64,000 nt of DNA from Thozetella sp. PMI_491 (Eukaryota > Ascomycota > Sordariomycetes > Chaetosphaeriales > Chaetosphaeriaceae): positions 126,118 to 190,117 of the forward strand of contig MU270031.1 in NCBI GenBank assembly GCA_021432635.1. Reading direction: 5' to 3'. This document shows positions 1 to 10,238 of the stretch, piece after piece (the stretch's first letter is position 1; every line of letters begins with the position of its first letter). The notes under the pieces were generated by a model. That model did not search any database, had not been told where the DNA came from, and saw only the letters and a program-made list of their open reading frames with translations. The translations under genes were made by a program, and so were the position numbers.

Positions 1-1325
1 GAACATGGGCGTTGCACTGTTCATCTTTGGCTCGGCGTCGTTTGCGACGGCATGGGCCAAGAATTTTCAGCAGCTGGTTGTTTGTCGCTGCTTCGTCGGC
101 GCCGCTGAGTCGGGTTTCCTAGCCTCGTGAGTGGTGTGCGAACTCCCCAGGCCCATCGTGTCACAGCTGATGGTGATTGGCAGTGTCATTTACTACCTCT
201 CAATCTGGTACACCCGTAAAGAGCTCGCGAGTCGAATCGGCATCTTCTACGCCGCGCTGGTCGGTTCTTCGGCTTTCGGTGGTCTTCTCGCGTACGGCAT
301 GTTCCGGATCCAGGGCGGCAGCATGTTCACGTGGTCATATTTGTTTATCCTCGAGGGTTCCTTGACCATGCTGTGGGCGCTCCCCGTGCTATCCCTACTC
401 CCATCGAGCACGCAAACAGCCTGGTTTCTTACCCCGGCAGAGAAGGCGGTGGCAAAACTGCGCCTCGAACTAGATTCGGTGCATAATCTGGAGTCCAAAT
501 TCAACTGGGTCGAGGCTCTTTCCGAGTTTCGTACTCCTCACGCCTACATCCGTATCGTCATCAGCTTCATTTCTGGCACCATTCTTACTTCCAACGCTAA
601 CTTTCTGGCTATGATCGTTGCCCGCCTGGGCTTCAGCACCGTCAAGACGAATTTGGTATGCTGCTCCTTCTTACATGATGAACCTGGCAGAGCAGGATTC
701 TAACCGCTCTGATTACCGTACACCGTGGCTCCAGCCCTGACTGGTGCCGTCTTCTTGGTGATGTGGTCTAAATCATCCGACTACTTCCGCGAGCGCGGCT
801 TTCACGCTGCGGCTGCCAATGTTGTCAGCTTGGTCGGCTACATTCTCCTGGCTACTATCGAGACCAGCAACACGTCTGTCCTATACTTCGCCATCTTCTT
901 ATGCACAATTGGTGTATGTAACCTCGAACACTTCGAAAGACTTTACCATTGTACCGTGTTCTAATCAGCAACGCGTATAGGCATACCCAAGCACCCCGAT
1001 AGGCTCTGCCTGGCTGATCTCCAACATACCTAACCTGAATGCGCGAGTCCTTACGACAGGGCTTTATATCTCATTCGGAAACTGTGCTGGCTTACTATCG
1101 AGCAACATCTATATCGCCAGCGAGGCACCTCGTTATATCACGGACCTTCGAGTCAACCTCACCATGTGTGTGTTGGCTATCGCCATCTGTTCCGTTTACT
1201 CGACCTGGATGAGGTGGGAGAACAGAAAGCGTGACCGCGCTCAAGGCATAACCGCCGGTCATGACATCAATGCAACTGAGGGAGTAACCAGCGCGCGTGA
1301 TCCGAACTTCAGGTTCCAGCCATAG
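1..1325 (+). CDS. MFS transporter, DAL5/allantoate permease-like (anion:cation symporter family), 5'-truncated by window edge
   Basis: This is the 3' part of a plasma-membrane major facilitator of the DAL5/TNA1 type; members carry allantoate, nicotinate, pantothenate or other organic anions, and the substrate here is unknown. The reading frame opens at base 2. Proposed exons are 2-126, 184-655, about 713-913 and 981-1325. Family marks are the GFLAS-VIYYLSIWYTRKE join after the first intron, an EGSLTM helix, SSDYFRERGFH in the second half, and the late helix AYPSTPIGSAWLISN. The tail WENRKRDRAQG is the usual basic C-terminus. Roughly the first 130 residues lie outside the window. The introns at 127-183 and 914-980 are canonical GT-AG. 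The middle one has a good donor (GTATGC at 656) and a CTAAC branch site, but no AG where the frame needs it (see findings). The stop is at 1323. The gene converges on the protease. Confidence 0.82.
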
Positions 1326-1485
1326 CCCAACCTTTTTAAAAACAGCCAAAGGCTGGCTTTTAGTAAAGAACGTGGGAGGATAGGGGGCAGCGAAGATATT
1401 AGAGTTTTAATTAATTCAAATAGGGGGGTTGTTTCATAACCCCTATATGTCTAATTATGGGTAGTATCAGGGATGAGGCTCACAT

Positions 1486-4400
1486 CTAGCTCATGTCCAT
1501 ATAAAAAAGAGCGGACTCGTACTTCTCGTACTCGCCAGCGTCAAAATCGCCCAAGAGTTTGCCAAGTCTCGCGACGAATTTATAGACCCCGGTTTCAATT
1601 GCCCTCCCCTCCGCAAGTGTGCCGTTGAAATCGGCAGCCAAGGAACTGGAGCGTCTCAAATTTGTCACCGGAAATCCTGGAGGGGAGCCCTCGATTTGCA
1701 GACCAGATGCAGTGATGGGGTTGGGGTTCGAGCTGCCGTTAACGTTGACAATGTCGAAACGCACCAACCGGGTTTGCCACTAAGATCCCGACCATGATTA
1801 GCAACGTCCTACATCTATACGGTTTCAGGGGAGTGTTGAGATGCGAGGCTATACACGTCCATCAAGAAAGGCTGACGAGACGAGCGCCTCAAAAACACGT
1901 AGGAAACCTTCCGCTTACAATGGTTGTGCAGTAGTAGGTCAAGGGGCGATTCGGCGAATAGCCTCGGATGGTAGTGCCGTTGAACGGAATCTGGGTGGGA
2001 GCATAGTAAGAGTTGAAAAAGCAGGAGCCCGGTAGGGTGATAGGAAGCTCCTTCATGGTTGCGGCAACGCCTGCATATGGGATACTGTATGTCTGATTGG
2101 GGCTGTCGGCTTTGATGTAGCCACTGTAGACCGGGACTCGAGAATTGTCTAGATTTGGGTTTGGAGCCACGGAGACATATATCGGCTTGCTTTCTCCAGG
2201 GGCTAAGGTCAGGGTCGAGGGCGTGATGTCTGCCGTCGAGTACTGCTCATCCACCGGGACCGGGTACTTGACAAATGAGGTTGAAGTGCCCGAGGCCAAC
2301 GCATAGACGTTGCTCGCAGGCACGTGCGAGAATGTAAAAGTAACCGGCTTGCAGCCGGTATTTTTTATGTCAACCTGGGCCTCCTTGACAAAGTTTCCAG
2401 TGTCGTTGAGTGGTACGTTGTATTGGCTAAAGGAGGTTCGAGCATGAATCATGTTGTAAGCATTCACCAGGCCCGCTTCTGTTGCATTAGACATTGCTTT
2501 CTGGTTTTCAAGGAAGTTTTTAGGAAGGAATGGGGGCAGCGAACCTCCTTGCTGGGCCACCGAAGCAAGATACGGGTATGTCTCCGTGCCATCGTTGTAC
2601 TCCAGCGGAATGGCGGTCGATGAGAGAGCAGCGTTGATCTGCTTGGGAGTCACAACACGGCCCTTCTTGGATTGAAGGTACAAGGCAACCACTCCTGCAA
2701 TGAACGGTGTTGCCATCGACGTGCCAGACATGATGGCGTAGCCACCATAAGCCGACAGATAGGTCGAGACTATCGTGCCTCCTGGGGCTGAAACGACCGG
2801 CTTGATCGTGTTTTCGTTTGTCAGGCCCCATGTCGTAAACGTGTCCATGTATCCCCCGGTGAGGGTGTTGACAGGACCCTGGGGGTCTACCAGATAAGGA
2901 GCCGCCGTGCTAAATGTCAGCGTCACAGTTTCGCCTGCCGCAAGAGCGTTGATCCATTTCGCTCCCGTCTCGGGCTCCACCATCCCTGCTCCCGAAACAA
3001 GAAAGTTTGTTATCAGAATATCAATCACACCAGGTACATTGTTGTAGAAGATCACGTACGCCGCGCCAGCACTGAGGGCCGCAGACGCCTTAATGTCGAA
3101 GGTGCAGGTGCCGCGACGGATCAACGCGATCTTGTTGGTCAGGTTAGTACCGACAGGGAAGCCGTTACAGGCGTCGTTAGTGACTGTCATGTCGTAGGTA
3201 TCCGCCCAGATTTCCATCGAGATATTGTCATAGCTCCCGAAGCCAAGCACATATCCGAACTGGGTTTCTGCGCCGCCGTTGGTGTTGTACGTTGCCGCCT
3301 GGAGAACTTCAGGAGCATATGTATTCTCGACTGACCCGACAGCGGTCACGTCGTTACCAGAAGCCGCCGAAGACGAATAGAAAATGCCGTTTGCCCCGTC
3401 GTTGCCGGCGGCAAGCGTACATGGGACTCCGGCTTCGACGATGGCTGACACAGCCGCAGCCCAGGGCCTAGAATCAATCAGCGTGCGAACTCGTTGGTAA
3501 AGCTTGGTCGCCGTACTCTTCCGGCCACCCGTTGGCAAAGCCAATAGAGGCGGTGATGATGTCTGCCCCGTCCTCATATGCCATAGTGAAGGCGCTAATT
3601 AGGATATCATTAGTAACCCTGCCGTCGTAGCACCCAAACACCTTGTAGCTGCCTAGTACTACATTAGGAGCCACGCCAAGTATGTGAGGATCATTCGCAG
3701 CTGCAATGATTCCGGCAACGTGCGTCCCGTGACCGAAACAATCCATGGGATCATCGTCTGGAACAGGTGTCGTGAGTCCATTATAGGCATCGCCGACCAG
3801 GTCTGTACCAAACGCAACCTTATAGCCAGGTCCGAATCCGCCTCCAAGGGCGGGAAGAGTATAATCAACACTAGCTAGGTAAGTTTCTTAGTCGGGGCTC
3901 GTGCGCGCCAGCTTATGCTTACCCGCTGTCTACAATCGCAATCTTCACGCCGGATCCATCATAGCCCTCCTTGTGAAGCTTATCGACACCCCTAGCAACC
4001 CGTCGACGTCAGAAGGTATGAACGGGACGGAGGCATCTCTGCAGACTCACGTCATGACATGGGTGGTAATTGTATCGTTGTCTAGGCCCACCGTAACATC
4101 CCTCTTCGCCTTGGTAGCGCTAAAGTCGACGTTACGGACGTTTTTGGCTGTGGGAGCCATAACGGAGAACAACATGACAGGAGAGATGGACTCGACCTGG
4201 GCGAAACTCAAAATCTTGTCCACATCGGCCTCATCCGCGTGAAATGAGGTCCCCGGGAAGATATTCGAGGTGAATGTTCGTCTGTGAACGGCATCGATTC
4301 GGGAGTCGCTCAGATTCCTGTAAAAGCTGTCCGCAGAGTCCTGTGTATCGAGTCAGCAGGTACCACATACCCAGGCAAGAGGCACTCACATGGCCGTTAG

Positions 4401-4539
4401 CAAACTTCACAATGTATGCGCCGGGGACGATCGTGGCATTGCTAGCGTAGGTGCTGCTTTCTCCATCTGCCTGCGGCCCAATGACAGCGGCGCACGAACG
4501 GAACAGAAACGCGAGCGCGACAGCTTGTAAAACCGCCAT
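1486..4539 (-). CDS. Secreted subtilisin-like serine protease (S8 family) with PA domain
   Basis: An extracellular endopeptidase of the fungal Vpr-like subtilase group. Exons run from 4539-4390, 4340-4051, 3991-3923, 3870-3517, 3467-1919 to 1779-1486, giving 901 residues, typical for the group. The start gives a signal peptide (MAVLQAVALAFLFRSCAAV). An inhibitor-like propeptide follows. The catalytic triad is visible: Asp in IAIVDSGVDY (about residue 165), His in GHGTHVAG (about 217) and Ser in SGTSMATP (about 538). Between His and Ser sits a protease-associated (PA) insert around GTNLTNKIALIRRGTC. Behind the catalytic domain lies an Fn3-like region, then a conserved tail spliced from the last exon (WQTRLVRFDIV). 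Two introns are less standard: the 49-nt one at 3468-3516 has donor GTACGG, and the last is 139 nt. The triad is intact, so the enzyme should be active. Individual exon edges could shift slightly. Confidence 0.88.
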
Positions 4540-6800
4540 GATGCCCGGACAGTGTCTGTTGAGACCTCGATGCGCTGGGCAGTGATCACGACCGAGATGA
4601 ATGGCGATATGCTCTACACTTTATGCGCTTAGGCACCCTACTGGCATCATACGATCTGCGTGCGTAGCATTGATCTGCTCCTAAAGGGAATACGTATGAT
4701 CGTATAGGTATCTACCGGCGCTTTGAACAGAAGGTAGCCAAGAGCTTTAGCGGTTCTTCTCTCGACTATTTGAAGTGAGCTACAGGGAGCCGGGTCCAAA
4801 CTGGAAGGTCTATTTCTCGCGAGCGTGGATCGAACCCGCCCTAATCACTCTTTTCTAAGGTAAAGGTGCTTAAACCTTCATCCGGTTCTTAACCCTGGCT
4901 GACTTGCAACTCCAGGTTCGCAAGGGAGAGCCCGGAGATATGCCCAAATATTCCCTATGAGATCCGCATTTGGGCGGAAAGATGCATATTATAGGTGGGG
5001 TTATTCTGCGCCATAACTACTTCGTAGCAGTCTGAGGTGACATTGTCACTATGTTGCTGCACCTTCCAATAAGGGCAGGTCTACAGCACGAATACGGGAT
5101 TGTTGGGGATAGTTTATGACCACTCTGTGCCGCGTCCTGCGACCTTACTGCGTAGATATCCAATACCTGCCGTACCGATTATCTACCTAGTCAATCCTAA
5201 CCTCAACGCTTGCAATGCGGGTGCAGCTTCCCCGGTAGGTGCGATCGAGACGAGGTGCAGGACGATTTGCTTATCAGTCGACGCCGGTGGGCCCCCTGCG
5301 CTGAGTTGCAGGTTTCGGTGCGAAGTCCGGGTACTTCGGTAGCAGCCAAGATAAATTCGACCTAAGCCTGGTTCGACGTACCCAATTATGATCCAGCGTG
5401 GCATCTGTACCCTGGTGCAGTACTACCTCGTACTTTCTAGAACCACTATTAACGGCGGGATGGTCCGGCGATTCTCATCTACTCCGCAACTGTCGGAAAA
5501 CTCCCGCCGTTGAATGGAGCGGCTCTGTCCTAAATCTCCTCTGAGTAGATATCTACTAGAGCCGGTAACGAAAGTACACCAGAGATTAAATCATTGCATC
5601 GAGCCAGCGACTTTCTTACGTGTGTAAGTCATACCCAGGTCGATTTCTCAAAGGACGCCGGTGGATGATCCTTCGTTGCATTCACTTTTGTCGCTCGCTG
5701 CGGGCAGCTTTCCAGACTCCCAGGCCACACATTCTGGTTGGTATTGGAGCCGAGATGGCAGATGGATGGACCAACAACTTCGGATCAAGGAATGATCACT
5801 CTCTAGCACAGCTTCGCACCTGAGCTTGGCGGAGGAAAGAGGAGGTCATTCAAAAGACGGCGGTCTCGATGCTCTAGGGACTTCCACGGTTTAAAGCGGT
5901 CACCGAGGATAATGCGATTGGGTCGATAATATCTCAAGTCTCAAGCAGCCATGCAGATGCGCAAGTTAATGCTTCGGTGTCTCCGGAGGGTGTGCGGAGG
6001 GTGTGCAGAAGGTGTGCGGAGGGTGTGCGGAGGGTGTGCGGAGGCGAATATTCGAGGCAACGCGAGAAGTTTAAAGTGGCAGGATAAAACAGTTAGTCAG
6101 TGCCATTGCAACAGCTTGCCCGGCCGGCAAACACGGCCTTACCCATTTTTAAGGTCGGCACTAGAACCCCGGGTCTTGGCCGATCCATCACCAACTCGTG
6201 GACGAAGCAGGGATAGCAAGGGTAGCCAAATAGGGGCCGTAAACGCGTCATTGGACTGCTACTAGCACGTGAAAGCCAAAAAAAATCATCGTCGTGGATG
6301 CAATGACCCTTCGTGCTCGAGTCATGCTGGCACAGTGCAGTTTCTGGCTACCTTGGCTGATGGAAAGTGAGGACTTGACTCTGGCCAAACCTATCGCAGC
6401 GAGGGGAATGTCACTGGGAGAGGGAGGGAAGAAAGCCGTCCGAGCGGGGATGGAGCGACAACCACTAGCTGACCGTTCAATCTCTATTTAGACTTTTTCA
6501 GCGGGCGATCCAGAGTCTTGGCTCCTCACCTGTTAGTCATACCCCAGATTTATGAGAGGCTTCGTCGCTCAGCGTTTCACATGTCATCGGACTGCAGCGT
6601 GGACGTTCGTTTCAGGAGAAGCGAGACAGTAGGTAGTCGGGCGGGACAGCCATGGCCGCTTCCCCCCCGGTGCGCACGAGCCTGTGCCGCGACAGCGTCT
6701 GGGTTGCTGGGTGTCCCCGGACTCTGTGTTATAAGGTGTGCACTCTTTCTTGGCCAGGGGCCGTAGCAGTTCCTCGTTCCTTTTGTCCGGCGAGTCGATC
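4540..6800. other. Intergenic region, no supportable gene
   Basis: This 2.3-kb stretch lies between the protease promoter and the next gene. It holds an 11-bp minisatellite (5990-6044) and a stretch at about 5590-6060 with short open frames that resemble worn coding sequence without a recognisable family. Nothing else in it could be supported. Confidence 0.6.
5990..6044 (+). repeat. 11-bp tandem repeat, five copies
   Basis: The unit GTGTGCGGAGG repeats five times head to tail at 11-base spacing (starts at 5990, 6001, 6012, 6023 and 6034). Copy two differs at two positions (GTGTGCAGAAG). A diverged half-copy precedes it at 5977. This is a short minisatellite in otherwise non-repetitive intergenic DNA. 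Confidence 0.9.
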
Positions 6801-8262
6801 ATGATTACCCTAATCTCGCCAAACTATGTTCCCGAGCGGGTCACTCAGGATGACCTGGCCATTGCCTCGCTTGCGCTTGGCTTCACCATTGGCTTTGGGT
6901 GGCTCACGACCTGGACGGCGGTGAAGCAGACAACACGAATATTCCAGAGGACCGGTCTCGGAATTTACCGGAGCGCCTACGTCTGGATGATCTGGCTTGA
7001 GATTATCGTATGTCTTATCTTCAGCATCATCTGCTGGCTTTACTTGAAAGGCATCATAACGCCAAGGTCAGTCCCTCCTTCACGTCTTTGCCTGCCAGCA
7101 GAAGAACTGAATCGGTATATGACTAGTTTCACCTTCTACTTCTGCATCCGTAAGTCTAGCTGTGTGCTCGGTATGCCCTGATACTGATTTCTACAGTTAC
7201 TACTTGGGCACTTCAGGTATGTCATTGCAATGAAAGAGTTGAGGGAATTAACAAGGTTAATGAAACAGGTCCAATTTCTCCTCCAAATCATCATCAATCG
7301 CTGCGCTATTCTACTCACGAACCAGAAGTCACCATACCGTCTGAAAATCGGCGTTGCCATCCTGATTACCCTTGTGAATATTTCGGTGTACAACATCTGG
7401 ATCCCAGCTCGCTTGCAAATATCCGAGAGATACGTCTCAATTAACGAGTGGTGGGACCGCGTCGAGAAAGGAATCTACCTCATCGTTGACGCATCTCTCA
7501 ACTTTTATTTCATCCGCATCGTGCAACAGAGCCTGGTAGGCAACGGTTTGACCAAGTACCGGAGCCTTGTCAAGTTCAACATGTTTCTTGTGGCCTTCTC
7601 CCTAAGTATGGATGTTCTTATCATATCTATGATGAGTTTGGATAATACCTTCGTGTGAGTAAATATCCACTGCAATGTTCCTGTTTCCATAATCAATCCA
7701 TTGATCGGGGCGAGCCGAGGAAGGGACAGACAGCCCGGACGCTGCTGATAGAAATTCTAGCTATATGCAATTTCACCCTCTCGCCTATATTGTTAAACTA
7801 AATATCGAGATGTCTATGGCAGACCTAATAGGAAAAGTTGCCAGACAACGTCGATGCGGCATCATCTCCAACCAAAGCTTCTGCGATTTCGATGTTGCCG
7901 AGGACGAGGGCATGGATCGCCACATTTACACCTCCAATAACAGGGCAAGAATTTCGATCGATGGTAAAGAGAGAAAATACAGACCCGGAAATGTGCCCTA
8001 TGCCGTCGAACTACAGCGGCAGCCGGCCGCAAAGTTTGTCGATTACAACCCGGGAGAGGTTAAGCGCCGAGCAGTGCTACTCAGCGAGCCGTGCTCGCCT
8101 TCGATTTCCCAATGGCGTACGCTTCCTCGTGAAGGAGGTGATCAGGACGACGCTACCCTGAGCAGTCGCTGTACAAGTACATGCAGCGTGGCTACAGGGA
8201 GCTTCGAACAGAGCAGATACTGGTGGAGTGAGGATGATAGGGCTACGAGGACCATGATATAA
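6801..8262 (+). CDS. Fungal multi-pass membrane protein, function unknown
   Basis: An integral membrane protein of a family I recognise from other filamentous fungi but for which I know no function. Exons are 6801-7066, 7127-7149, 7197-7216, 7269-7654 and 7761-8262, coding for 398 residues. Two micro-exons of 23 and 20 nt rebuild one continuous helix (PSFTFYFCI-LTTWALQ-VQFLLQ). Hydrophobic segments follow: IASLALGFTIGFGWLTTW, LEIIVCLIFSIICWLYL, the micro-exon helix, VAILITLVNISVYNIW, LIVDASLNFYFI and FSLSMDVLIISMM, with a last one near YMQFHPLAYIVKLN. About seven helices are plausible. The ATG at 6801 was chosen because it begins the conserved N-terminus. The region after GKVARQ (from about 7850) is poorly conserved, and a second frame is also open from 7838 to 8161, so the C-terminus may be spliced differently. 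Confidence 0.78.
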
Positions 8263-8577
8263 ATGAAGGATCAAAGTATACTATGATGAATGGTTGGGGA
8301 TGGCGTTGGCTGTTATTTCCAAGGTCTCAGCCTGCCATGTAATAGGCCGGGTTAGGGCCTTAAAAGCGGCCGTAGACAGTTCTGTTGACAGGACAATTCT
8401 AGTCGCAGTGCCGAGTGCTGTGGGAATCGCACTGCGACAAAACTGGCTATGAAAATCTTGCTCCAAGATTAAAATAATTCTGATTCACATTGTGAAAAAA
8501 AAATAGAATAACATGACCATTTCGTTCCTAGGCTGTATATCATCTAGATCTAAAGACTGTGTTGGCCACTCCTGTCA
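8263..8577. other. Intergenic, nothing recognised
   Basis: These 315 bases separate the membrane-protein gene from the decayed transporter. No open frame, repeat or RNA gene is supported. Confidence 0.6.
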
Positions 8578-9459
8578 TCAACCATACACAATAGTGTACT
8601 TCTTGTCTCCATATCGCACGTCGTTGGTGTTCTCTTCCACAATCTCTTCGGGAGTCATGGCCGCCAACTTCTTGGCCTTCCGCCGGTGCACCAGCCACAA
8701 TACAACCCCGTTCAGGCCCAATTGAACGAGTGTAGCTGCTGCAAGCCCGATGGTGGTGGCCCGAGGGCGGTGGAGAGCGGGTAGGGGTACGTCGGTCCGT
8801 ACGATTACAGGAAGATTTGGGATCCGGCAAGGCCGGAAAAGTTGGTGCAGCCTTGATACCCAGTCCAACAGTCCACACCGCCAGAATAGGCGTGTTACCA
8901 GCAAGCCATGCCACTTGAAGCGGAGCCTAGTTAAAGCTATCAGCCACCAGCACCACCAACCCACCGTATCGTCCAGTGAGATTGTCCTGAGGAAGCGCAA
9001 TGGCCAAAGCCAAGCCAGCAATGACCACGCATAACCCACCCATCAATGCACATCAATGCCCACATGCAGGTCTTGTAATGGTCTGAGATATAGGAAACGA
9101 CGAGTACGTATACGGTGCCGACAAAGCAAGGGGAATAGTCATTAGGTTGACCGCCGACCCAGAAAAATCCCAGACCCTGAGACAACAATTGAGTCAGCAT
9201 ACACAAGGGTATGTGTGGAATGTTAGTGACCTACTGGCCTGGATCACAATGGGGGAAGAAGGGGGTCAGACCCATGGGCGACACACCCTGGCAGATGGGG
9301 GGAAGTATCAGCCAAAGTTTCCAATCGAGGAAAGCTTCCTTGAGGTCTCGCTTGGTTATCTTCCGGTTTTCCTCGTCATTTGTGTGCGAGTCAATCTTCA
9401 TGCGCATTCCAGCGAATTCACGTTCGGACTTGTTGAGGAACCGTGAGTCCCAAGAGTAG
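8578..9459 (-). pseudogene. Decayed MFS transporter (DAL5/anion:cation symporter type), 5' half missing
   Basis: Remains of the second half of a DAL5-type permease, read on the minus strand across at least three frames. In order: a cytoplasmic-loop segment (FLNKSEREFAGMRMKIDS, then KRDLKEAFLDWKLWLILP), a helix start SAVNLMTIP, FVGTVYVLVVSYISDHYK, GLCVVIAGLALAIALP, a stop just before APLQVAWLAGNTP, a segment AGSQIFL-stop-SYGPTYPYPL, and a well-kept tail (LVQLGLNGVVLWLVHRRKAK and PEEIVEENTNDVRYGDKKYT). Frame changes and stops separate these blocks, so no full-length permease can be made. The N-terminal six helices are absent beyond 9459. It belongs to the same superfamily branch as the gene at 1-1325 but is clearly a different member. 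Confidence 0.8.
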
Positions 9460-9639
9460 TAGGCAGGTTACTAGTCAATCTCGACTCGCTCTTTGCTTCT
9501 TGTAACAAGTCTGTAGAGCAAGGTGTAAATATGCTATACATAACTCGCCTGTCCGGTCATCAACATATTAATTAGCCGCCGTTTTGCAGAGGTGACGGTC
9601 CTTTCTTGCAAATTTTGGATACTTTGCCTGCGCTATTAC

Positions 9640-10238
9640 TTATAGCCACAGTTCGCAACCATGGTGGGGTTCAAAATCGTCAGTTGTCAGACGCCCAAGG
9701 TCGCAATCCAAGTCGTGGATTATAAGCGACTTCCCGATATCACTAGCTACTTTTGTATCCCTAGGCTATTCATGCAATCAGCGTATGTCGGAATATTTTC
9801 TATGAGATCGATGGCAAAGACTCGCGTATAGGCTCCACCAGATTCGTTTGCATAACTTCCTGTCGTCGTCTTTGAGTGACGACCTAGCTCTACTCCGATG
9901 CATCCCATATTTTTAGCAAGGCGGATTACCCTACTAAGCCAGGTCCAGGGATCCATGGTTGAATTGGGACTAAGCCACATGTGATGGAGGAGAAAGGCGC
10001 CATGGACCCGAGAGAGTCGATCTTTCGTGCCGACATTGTCTTCTTCTCTGAATAAAATATCCTCGGCTTGGTTGTAAACCTTTTCTAGACAGCCCTGCCG
10101 ACTTTCAAATCCGGCACGATGTATCACTACGTCGGATATGTCGCCAGCGAAGAGAACTGCCGGCAGAAGTAGAGGATATACTGACTTGTCTGCAAAACTG
10201 GTGCGAAACTCCTCTTCAACCAGACTAGCCTGAGAGCG
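9640..10238 (-). pseudogene. Fragment of a fungal-specific transcription factor (middle homology domain), decayed
   Basis: A minus-strand open stretch carries the fungal-specific transcription factor domain without its zinc cluster. It runs from about RSQASLVEEEFRTSFADKS through VHGAFLLHHMWLSPNSTMD and DPWTWLSRVIRLAKNMG, the hallmark segment of this domain, to TRVFAIDLIENIP. An in-frame stop near 9747 and a frame change precede the conserved IIHDLDCDLGRLTTDDFE piece, whose intact relatives read DEDCDV-x-DDFD. No Cys6 motif or start was found upstream, because the fragment abuts the GST relic. Such regulators commonly control neighbouring transporter and enzyme genes, so it was probably the regulator of the flanking relics. 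Confidence 0.7.

Noticed and set aside
4822-4900. T-loop-like GGTTCGATCC on the minus strand, possible tRNA
   Set aside because: The rest of the cloverleaf cannot be formed: there is no matching acceptor stem and no anticodon arm at the right distance.
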